Below, piece after piece: positions 1 to 8,500 of a stretch of 41,059 nt of DNA. The notes under the pieces were generated by a model. That model was not told the DNA's origin and made no database searches. It saw nothing but the letters and a program-made list of their open reading frames with translations. The position numbers were made by a program, and so were the translations under genes. The stretch is taken from positions 9,500 to 50,558 of the forward strand of contig MLAK01000897.1 of assembly GCA_001839685.1 (NCBI GenBank). The letters run 5' to 3'. The DNA comes from Tritrichomonas foetus (taxonomy: Eukaryota > Parabasalia > Tritrichomonadida > Tritrichomonadidae). The first letter of the stretch is position 1; each line of letters begins with the position of its first letter.

Positions 1-91
1 AAAGAAAGATGATCAAAAAGAAAGAAAGAATATCGAAAGAAAGAAAGACAATCAAAAGAAAGAAAGATTATCAAAAGAAAGAAAGATTATC
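1..91. repeat. 19-bp-period purine-rich minisatellite
   Basis: Tandem copies of a unit like ATCAAAAGAAAGAAAGATT. The ATC that opens each copy falls at 12, 32, 51, 70 and 89, so the period is 19 (one copy is 20). The array is probably cut by the window's left edge. Each unit contains AAAG tetramers. It lies about 100 bp beyond the 3' end of the minus-strand membrane-protein gene. Confidence 0.9.
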
Positions 92-190
92 AGAATTTTA
101 TACTGAACTAAGATAGATTAGTTTTATTTGGGCATTTTGATATTAATATCGGCTCAATAAAAATTCTATTCAAACATAATTAATTTTAAT

Positions 191-1087
191 TTAAAACACA
201 TCTTCATATTCAATCGGAGTAAATGAGTATTCGTCAATGGAAAAAAGTCTCACAGCAGCAATTGTAGTGAATGGAAATAACTCTGTGATGAATTGCTCGA
301 TTGCGAACATAATCAATCTTTCGAGAGAAAATTCATGAATTTGTCCCGAATAGTGAAAAGTGTAAAATACTATAGATGCTGTTCTAATAAATAGTACCAA
401 AATTAATGTAACACACATAACAAATAATCGAAATTCTGGAGATGATTTCCTCATATTTCCAGATTCTCGAAATTGTTGAAGAACATGAATCATATAAACT
501 AAAAAGCAAAAACCAATACAAAAATCTCGAAAAGTTGCAACACCTGCTTCAAAATAATGGGCATTATTTGATACTTCCACATTCGCAATTACAACAACTG
601 ATGTTGAAGAAATAAATAAAATAAAAATGATAACAAGTAATACTTTTATGAAGGTACCTGATTTTTCATAAAATGATTTTGAATTTTTTGATAAATAAGT
701 AATACATATATTGCACCAGGAAAAGAAAATACAACAATAAGCAGCCGCAGAAACATATCCTGGCGTTCCCATTGCAAGAACATTCCATCTTTTCCATATA
801 TGATAGTAGTATGTTTGATTTGTTTTGGGAAATTGTGGAATAATAAATAATATTGAACAGGTCATGTAGCTTGCACCTTTCACACATACTGCACTAATAT
901 AAGCTATTTGGGCATTATAGGCGATAGGATCTAGAAATTTTAAATTTTTTAAAGATTTAAAAGTAAGTGTGATATATATTGATGCTAATATAAAAAACAC
1001 GCTCATATATGCATAGTTAACAAGCGAAAACTGTTGGAGATATTCTGTGAATTCTTTTACAACATCTGTTTCGTTTGCTAGTGCCAT
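191..1087 (-). CDS. Seven-transmembrane protein, possibly THH1/TOM1/TOM3-like
   Basis: A 298-residue hydrophobic protein with seven predicted membrane helices and short loops. The helices are separated by basic or aromatic stretches, and the C-terminal tail is acidic (DEYSFTPIEYEDVF). The last helix (EQFITELFPFTTI) recalls the E-x-x-P helix 7 of the plant THH1/TOM1/TOM3 and GPR137-like group, but this is weak similarity judged by eye. The frame is open 12 nt further upstream only with a TTG, so I place the start at the first ATG (1087). An initiator-like TCATTA lies 17 nt upstream of that ATG. The stop reads TAAA. It may be a receptor or a membrane scaffold; ligand and location are unknown. 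Two other seven-helix genes sit at the far right of the window but are not close paralogues. Confidence 0.7.
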   Translation of the reverse strand: MALANETDVVKEFTEYLQQFSLVNYAYMSVFFILASIYITLTFKSLKNLKFLDPIAYNAQIAYISAVCVKGASYMTCSILFIIPQFPKTNQTYYYHIWKRWNVLAMGTPGYVSAAAYCCIFFSWCNICITYLSKNSKSFYEKSGTFIKVLLVIIFILFISSTSVVVIANVEVSNNAHYFEAGVATFRDFCIGFCFLVYMIHVLQQFRESGNMRKSSPEFRLFVMCVTLILVLFIRTASIVFYTFHYSGQIHEFSLERLIMFAIEQFITELFPFTTIAAVRLFSIDEYSFTPIEYEDVF

Positions 1088-1100
1088 CCACAGAAGCAAA

Positions 1101-1106
1101 TAATGA
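1101..1106 (-). promoter_or_regulatory. Initiator-like TCATTA
   Basis: On the minus strand this reads TCATTA, a perfect match to the trichomonad initiator consensus TCAYTW. Its A would be the start of a 17-nt leader before the ATG at 1087. Trichomonad leaders are known to be this short. Confidence 0.5.
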
Positions 1107-1320
1107 CAATCGAAGACCTTTTAGAAAAGTGTAATCATGAGCAATTGTAAAATGTCAGACTGCCAAATGGAATGTCAGAATGTATTCAAAAAATCTTAAT
1201 TTTTTCAATATTGATTCGATTATTCATTTCTGACCATGCTTCAGTTTTAACTGGCTAGATAACAGCTCTTCATTTTTTCAAATGTTGTCATTATACACTA
1301 GATAGCCAATACTATAAGTT

Positions 1321-4300
1321 TCAGATAACACTATTTGACTCTAATATAATTTTGTCACATAAACTCTCTATCAATTCCAGAGAAAAAGGACTCTTTGATC
1401 TCTCAATAATTTTTGCCTTGTTTTCGACATTAAGATGCAAGAAGTAATCAATCAAATTGATATCAATAATTTTGGGAATTCCAAGGGTATAGTTGCTACA
1501 TACAATTTGTTTTAGACATGAGATTTCAAAGTTTCCAAGGAAAGAAACAAAATTTTCTTCCAATGATGTATAAAAGCTTAAAAATGAATTTACTAATCCA
1601 TTTCCGTGTAAGACTTCTTCATTTGAAGCGTTTGCATCATTAATATTAATATCCCATTTTAATTTAATCAGAACACCATTCTGCAACCCAATTAAAATGC
1701 AATTTGCTTCAGAGATAAATGCCATTGATGAGGCAGGAGAACCAATTGAACATGCTTTTTCGATTACTAGATTATTGCTTGAAAAATTCTTCATATCAAC
1801 CTTTTTAAATTGATATAAATAACAACTTTCATCAACACAAAATGACCATTTGTTATCACCCAAGTCAATACAAGATGAAATACCCATTTCATGACAGTCT
1901 CGATATTTTTCTGAATAGATTGCTTTTTTTGCATTATCTTGGAAATAATTATTATCCAATTTATATAAAACTAATGACTCAAGTTTATCCCCAATAGCTA
2001 AATAGCTTTGAGAAAAAGAAAAACATTTTGATGATCCTTGAGTCGGTGTATCACTTATTATAGTAATATTATCGCCATCATATGATAATAGTTGTATGCT
2101 ATCAGAAAATATTACTGATAAATGACCATTAGAATAAAAAGCCCCTATTGGCACATTTCTGAGAGTAAATGATGCTTTCTCTAAGATTTCATGTTTTTTA
2201 ATACAGTAAATGGATAGTGTTGTGTTAAAAATAGCTGCAACATGTAACTCATAGAATGAATCATTGCCTTTTATTTCACAAATTTCGATAAATTTTCTTG
2301 GAGCTGCGCCAATTTTTGATAAAGTTTGATATTTTTCAAAAACAGATGTATTTTTAGTTTTCGCGATAAAATATTGGTTATCGTGAAATATCACCATTAT
2401 AAATAAATTATTCTTTAATGGAATTATATTTAGTATCTGATAAGGTGAGTTCGTTTTAAGATTTACCGCAAAATCATATTTCAAATTCTTGTATAAAGCA
2501 ATTGTATTATCATTGTAGCTAACCAATAAATTATTATTAAAAAAGTTACTGTAGCAAACAGATTTCGATTCTTTGACTTTGGTTGCCACAAGATCTTTTA
2601 GAATATAATTCTCTTCCCCATATATTAGAACCTCATTTTCGGATAATTTACATAAACTGGAATGAAATCCACAACAGAAAATTTTAATTATATTTTCTTT
2701 AGAATATAGATTCTTTATCAACACATTTTGTTCTCTAATATCATGATCATTTATCTGACATTCTATAATAAAATTTTCTGGTTTAACACAACTGATTTCA
2801 TTTGTTATTTCTTTTAAATCATAAACATAACAAAAATCTTTATGTGATAAAGCAACTAGATTTCTTTTGTTATTAATGAAAACTAGATCAACAATACTAA
2901 TATTATCCATTATTTTGAAAAGATAAAATAAGCTGTTAGTAATAAAGTAAATATATACACTTGACGTTTCCCAAGACGAAATTGCTAAAATTCTATCACA
3001 TAAAGCAAGTGAATTAATTTGAAATTCAAATGAAACACGAGACAATTCTTTTCCATCATAAGTATAAAGATATAAATTCGTATTATTATCACATATAACA
3101 AAAGAATCATCAGAAAAGCTATAACTAGAAATCTTTTCAAATTGAATAACAGAATTATTTGTAGAGAAAAAAATCTTATTATTTGTTATTTGAACAAAAT
3201 TTTCTCTGTTAATTTTTTGAAAACCAATTGTTTGTGAATCCCGCATAAAATTACATTCATGATCAATTTTTTCTTTTAAGGTAAGGTTATACAATGAAGT
3301 GTAGTTAGAGTTATCGTTTGAAGAATAATTGGTAACTAATATTGTATCGTCGTTAAAAATCCATGATTTAACTTGGTATTCAAAAGAAAATATATTACAT
3401 GTTTCCAAAATCAATGTGAATAATATATCATAATATAATTTAGTTTTAGTCAAGCCCAGAAATCTTCTTGGAGAAATTTTGGGAAATTTAATAATTTTTC
3501 CAGGCAAATCAAATAGAGTATGTAAAGTTCCATTTCGAAATATTTTAGTTGGTCCAATTTTAGATGGTATTATAAAGTCATTTCCATTTGATACTCGAAT
3601 AGTTTTTAATGGTTTCTCTACATTCCCTAGTTTTTCGATTGATATATTGTTTGAAATTTTATGAAGGAAATATATTACACCAGAAATAGTTATGATTAAA
3701 ATATTTGCGTTATTTATAGGAATAGCATCGTATATCTTTTCATTGTAATTAATATTTATTTTATCACTAATTTTCCCTTTCTTGATTTCAAGGAAGTTAT
3801 TTGAACCAATAGCAAATATTTTTTTACCCCAAATCATGAAATTATGATAATCCTTTAGAAGAGAAGTTTCAGAAATCCTTGAAAACTGCAAGAGATTAAA
3901 TTGATAAACTTCATAGGAAGTTATATTTTGAAATTTTCTTAAGAGCACAGAAAAATGATTACTGTCAATAAGCTGAAATTGTAATATCACAGAAGCAAAA
4001 AAATCAAAATTTTCAATAAAAATTAATTTCTCATTTTTTATAAGATATAGTTGAAGTCCTTCTTGATAAATTTGAATTAAAAGTAGAGACTTAAAGAGTG
4101 AATATGAGTATTTTGACCCAATATCAGATCCAAAAGAAGATGTAATCTCTCCTTTTTGTATACATATAATATTGCCATTTTGATATTTTAATAAACAAAA
4201 TTTTGCTGAAGCCATAATAACCAATAGGATAGAATAATCAGGATATTCATATGGAATTAGAAGTAATACATCATTATAAATATTATAATCTAGTTCCATC

Positions 4301-4446
4301 AAATTCAATTGAAATGGAAAAATGCGAAATTTGAGATATGTTCCAAAAGATTGGACAATATAGTTATTCTCTCTATCAAAAGCTTTTAAAAAAGCAATAC
4401 CTGTCAATTGACCTGATTTTAAAATGGTGCTGGTAATCGATAACAT
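1321..4446 (-). CDS. DDB1/CPSF160/SF3b130-family propeller protein
   Basis: A 1041-residue protein built of repeated short beta-strand blocks, as in the triple seven-bladed propeller proteins DDB1, CPSF160 and SF3B3. The N-terminus fits the family start: a T-G turn, then FGTYLKFRIF-like and MELDYN-like strands. The C-terminus carries the family end motif IIDINLIDYFLHL followed by a short helical segment (compare 'DGDLIxxFL' in DDB1). The length is closest to DDB1 (about 1140 residues) and well below CPSF160. DDB1 is the adaptor of CUL4 ubiquitin ligases; CPSF160 and SF3B3 act in mRNA 3'-end formation and splicing. Which of the three this is cannot be told by eye. The sequence is very divergent and rich in Asn, Ile and Ser. 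The start ATG is well placed and the stop is TGA. It is divergently arranged with the proteasome-activator gene. Confidence 0.65.
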   Translation of the reverse strand: MLSITSTILKSGQLTGIAFLKAFDRENNYIVQSFGTYLKFRIFPFQLNLMELDYNIYNDVLLLIPYEYPDYSILLVIMASAKFCLLKYQNGNIICIQKGEITSSFGSDIGSKYSYSLFKSLLLIQIYQEGLQLYLIKNEKLIFIENFDFFASVILQFQLIDSNHFSVLLRKFQNITSYEVYQFNLLQFSRISETSLLKDYHNFMIWGKKIFAIGSNNFLEIKKGKISDKININYNEKIYDAIPINNANILIITISGVIYFLHKISNNISIEKLGNVEKPLKTIRVSNGNDFIIPSKIGPTKIFRNGTLHTLFDLPGKIIKFPKISPRRFLGLTKTKLYYDILFTLILETCNIFSFEYQVKSWIFNDDTILVTNYSSNDNSNYTSLYNLTLKEKIDHECNFMRDSQTIGFQKINRENFVQITNNKIFFSTNNSVIQFEKISSYSFSDDSFVICDNNTNLYLYTYDGKELSRVSFEFQINSLALCDRILAISSWETSSVYIYFITNSLFYLFKIMDNISIVDLVFINNKRNLVALSHKDFCYVYDLKEITNEISCVKPENFIIECQINDHDIREQNVLIKNLYSKENIIKIFCCGFHSSLCKLSENEVLIYGEENYILKDLVATKVKESKSVCYSNFFNNNLLVSYNDNTIALYKNLKYDFAVNLKTNSPYQILNIIPLKNNLFIMVIFHDNQYFIAKTKNTSVFEKYQTLSKIGAAPRKFIEICEIKGNDSFYELHVAAIFNTTLSIYCIKKHEILEKASFTLRNVPIGAFYSNGHLSVIFSDSIQLLSYDGDNITIISDTPTQGSSKCFSFSQSYLAIGDKLESLVLYKLDNNYFQDNAKKAIYSEKYRDCHEMGISSCIDLGDNKWSFCVDESCYLYQFKKVDMKNFSSNNLVIEKACSIGSPASSMAFISEANCILIGLQNGVLIKLKWDININDANASNEEVLHGNGLVNSFLSFYTSLEENFVSFLGNFEISCLKQIVCSNYTLGIPKIIDINLIDYFLHLNVENKAKIIERSKSPFSLELIESLCDKIILESNSVI

Positions 4447-4650
4447 GATTCAAACAAATAAAGTGTCCAAATAGCACCATAAAAAGTGAACATAGTCATT
4501 TCAGGGGTTATACGGTTAAATATCAGAAAATTAGGCCAAATAAGAATTGAAATGATTTCTATAATGGTTTTGGTTATTAGGGGCCAAAAGACGAAAAGAA
4601 AGCAAGATTACAACGTTCTGGTCTTGTAAAATATTATAGATACAAATGAG

Positions 4651-4696
<46 letters not shown>
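4651..4696 (+). repeat. Poly(A) tract, 46 A
   Basis: An uninterrupted run of 46 A, about 200 bp upstream of the minus-strand DDB1-like gene. It could be a length-variable homopolymer or a retroposition scar. No processed copy is visible next to it. The exact length is likely unreliable. Confidence 0.95.
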
Positions 4697-4697
<1 letters not shown>

Positions 4698-5172
4698 ATA
4701 GAATGATAATATGTGATGGGAGTATTTTTGCATTTTATCATTAAATAGATCTTTTTTTGAAAGAAATTACACTAAAAATGATTTTTAATTCATAGAAATT
4801 ACAAATATCAAAGTCAAAATTACAATTTGGAATTGGTAATCTATAGATTTTTCTTTCTCTACATTTCAAAAAAACTCATTCTGATCGTATATATCAGATT
4901 CTAAGACTCTCAATCGTCAATCCAAAAAGAACTGTAATGGATAAGGTAAGGGTCATAAAATTAGAAATAACTATAATGCTAGATCCAAATTTGAGTAAAC
5001 TGTGCAGCCTTCACTGGCTTGACATTTCGAAGTATCTCATATCAGTCAAAATTGGTAATATTTAATCATTAAATCATAGTAAATATAATGTTTCCAAATA
5101 GTTTTGTCATTCAGTAATAAGAAATAGTTTTCAAAAAACTTTTGTCATAAAATCAAAAGAAATGAAATCAAA

Positions 5173-5391
5173 ATGAAGAAAAATGTTGGGTGCCTAAAAA
5201 ATAACCAGAAGAAAAATGGATGGGCATCCGATCTATTTTTAAATTACCGAGTAATGCCGGTAAATAACGTATTTTTCAAATCGGGTACACGAAGGACAAT
5301 GGTACCCAAAATTAAAGGTGCCTATTTGATTCGGGGACCTGTCAAAAATTGTCGAGTAAATACCTCGGGTAACCAATTTGATTCGTTTTGA
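5173..5391. other. Palindrome-rich patch of unknown nature
   Basis: This stretch is less AT-rich than its surroundings. It holds several short inverted repeats: TTACCG/CGGTAA (5244-5249 and 5258-5263), GGGTAC/GTACCC (5283-5288 and 5302-5307) and a GGATG-GG-CATCC palindrome near 5218. It is open for 72 codons on the plus strand and for about as long on the minus strand, with no recognisable protein. A structured RNA, a regulatory element or a mobile-element relic are all possible. Confidence 0.3.
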
Positions 5392-5542
5392 GTAATAAAT
5401 CACCAATGAATAATAGCTGTCACTTTTATGCATCAAACTTTTTCGGAAACACTTTACAAAAAGTTATCGTCATTTCAAAGAAAAAATTGAATTTCGTACG
5501 GCTATATATATTCTGAAAAAGTCAGAAAATTTCACCTGTAAC

Positions 5543-5566
5543 ATGGCCAAAACCATCAAAAAATGA
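5543..5566 (+). promoter_or_regulatory. Possible 7-codon upstream ORF
   Basis: An ATG at 5543 opens a seven-codon frame (MAKTIKK) whose TGA overlaps the main ATG as ATGA. It matters only if transcription starts upstream of 5543. With the very short leaders usual in trichomonads it may not be transcribed. Confidence 0.25.
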
Positions 5567-8500
5567 GCATCGTCAATACTGAACGTTCAGAAACATATAT
5601 CAAACTCCTTCCGCCCGAAATCCGAAATCGAATATCTACTACGCAGAAAGAATGGAAAACTTTGATTTTAGAAAATTTAGAATCTGTTTTATCGAGTAAC
5701 GACGATCTTTTAATCACCCACTGGGTAGAAAACCTGAATATGTATGTTGCAACGGAAGTTTTTACATTTACAATTGAGGAAGTCGAAAAAATTGCGCAGA
5801 TTTGTTATCATTTTATTGTAACTTCTCAATTGTTTCATCTTGTGGTCGAACTCATTCCAACCTTCATAATTATCGTCGATCCATACATCAAAATCAATGT
5901 TACGTTCGATTGGCGGCCGATTTATAACCAACTTTTCAAATACGGCTTATCAAGCTCCAAAAGAAAATCCCGCAAAGTTACAAACATCTACCTACAGTTG
6001 TTCTTTCCATTCATCGAGTCATGCCAGCGGTTCTTCCCTCCAGGCGCCACAGAAGAAATATTGGAAGAATTTTCTCATTTGTGGAATCCAAAGGGTCCGC
6101 TTTATTCGTTAGGGTGCGCTTTAGTTTGCCTCTTTTTGCCAGTCAATCAGGGGAAGCATGATCTCTGGTTTGACGATATCATTTCCAAATACGCTCTTTT
6201 TGATTCAATTGTTGCAGATTTCATTTTTTTGCCAATATTTGCAAAGCTTTCTTATCAGCCGATTTCAGAATTTAATTGGTCACCTCATGTTCCTTTCTTT
6301 TTCCATAAGCTAGCCATTTTTCTTCAAATTCCAGTGACACCGATTGGAGCAGCAACTGAGCCACCCGAAGAATCTAGTTTGAATTTTGACGGTGCCCAGT
6401 TTTTCATACCTGAAGAGATAGATTCAAATGAAATTCACCAAAAATTTGGACAGCTTTTTATTAATTTATTATCAACAAGTGCTAAAGAAGCAATTAAAGA
6501 ACACTTAACTAAGCTTCTCCTTCTGATTGCACCTCTTCATTCACCTCTTCCACAAAATGCAAGCGAAAAAGTTATTAATTTAACAATGGAATTCTTAAAC
6601 GTTTTAATTTTACTTTATTGCAAACGTGTTAAAAGTGATAGACGTAAGAAAAATTTAATTCCCGCACTGACAGAAGATGACCATCAATGGTTTGTTTCTT
6701 CAATACTTCCTGTTTACATTCTTGAACTTTATGGAAACTCAAAGTGTGAACAGCTTAATCAACTTGTTCAATTAATGCCATCAGTTGCAATTCCAACAAT
6801 ATTTGACACTCTTCAGAGATTAACCGATTATCAACATTTGAAAGAACCTGCATTAAGGACGATGTATAGCATTGCACCTACTGTTGTTGCGACTAAAGAA
6901 ATGCTCGAACCATTTAAAATCATTCTTACACCATTTGTAAATGATATTACTTCATCAGATGTAGAAACTTCTGTTTGGGTATTTAAGCTTTTCAAATTAT
7001 TTGCTTGGTGTACGCCAATTGATGAGTCGTTGAGTGACTGGGCTTTTTCAGTGGCAAGACAGTGCGTAAATTATTGTGCTTCTGCTGTTGGTGAAGATTT
7101 TGAAAAATCATTAGTATTGATGGAAATGGCCCTGTCATCTATTTCTAGAGCGGTTGAGCCACAAGTTTATAAAGGAATGATTCAAATTGTGGAAAATAGT
7201 TTGAATGATTTACCAATTAATAATATGAATCATCTTATTGACTCACTAGAACCCAATGCTTATGGAAAATGGTGTTTTAACGAATTAACAGAAAGAAACG
7301 TTGCGATTACCAAATGTTTAGTTCGATCTTCTCTTCCATTTATTAACTTATACAAAGAAAAAATTCTTAAATTTATAAAACAAGCAATCTTAAGTGAAGA
7401 TAAGAAAATTCGTATTCAAACATATTCACTTACAAAATGGACAATTCGAGCCTTTGTTAGAGCAATTCTCAAACTTCCTAAAGTCCAAGGTGTCTCTGCA
7501 ATTAATGAAAATTCTGTAATTTGGAATCCACCAACTGAAGAAAGTGTTAATTCTGCAATTACTTTAATTAATGATATTTTCCCAGTTATTAAAGATTTGT
7601 TTGCTAGAGATGGATATCAACATCAAAGATATGCCATTAAACTAACACGCGCCTGTGTTAAAGGAATTATTTGTGCAGCCTCTGGATTTGACTATGAAAT
7701 GGCTGAAAAAGACCCCGAAAAAGTGGCATTAAAAAAGAAAAGATTTCCTCACGCAAGCATGTTCCAATATACTTTCCCATCTGCTTCCAAAAAAGCAAAA
7801 GAATTAATTGAGTGGTTAATTTCTATTGTGTCTCCTGATCTTCATCATAAAGTTATTTCGGATATTCTTGTAATTTTCAGCAATGCTGTTGTTCCAGTTG
7901 ATTATCTCGCTTATCAAGATAAAGATATACTATCACATATTGAAGAAATTTGGTTAGATACTAGACTTAGTACTTTATTGCCATCAGATCAAGCATTATT
8001 GCCGATTCACAACTATTGGCTAGCATTGAAGTTCTATTCATCATGGTTACAATCAATGGAATTTCCTTTCACAGAATTCTCAAAAAGTATTATTGATTGT
8101 GCCATGAAATTTATTCTGTCACCATTTCCATCAGTCAGAGACTCACTGACAACATTTTTCATGCATGTAATTAAAGCGTATCCTAATGAAATCACTGCTT
8201 ATGAAAATCAATTCAAGGCAGAATTTTCATCTGCATTTAAAACAGCTCCAGTTCAAGCCTTATCGACAATTTCATTAATTGTTGGTGTATTAAGTGTTAC
8301 AACAGTTTCAATTGAAAATTTTCATTTTATTGTTGATATTGCTTTGGTTATTTGCCAACCAATGCCACCTGATGTTCCGGATGATTGGATTAGAGTTTTA
8401 AGAAATACAATTGCTGTCATTTTTGATGGTAATGATTTCACTCGTTCTCCATTTAATGTTGAAGAGATTTATCAAGAAAGATTACGATTAGTTAAAGGAA

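Larger units (their letters stand above)
4447..5562. other. Divergent intergenic region
   Basis: About 1.1 kb between two divergent genes, so it should hold two promoters. It contains a 46-A tract (4651-4696) and a locally GC-richer patch with short inverted repeats (about 5173-5391). Otherwise it is AT-rich sequence. I see no tRNA or convincing gene. Confidence 0.7.

Noticed and set aside
5239..5436. Minus-strand 65-codon frame in the palindromic patch
   Set aside because: No recognisable protein, and overlapped by an equally long frame on the other strand.
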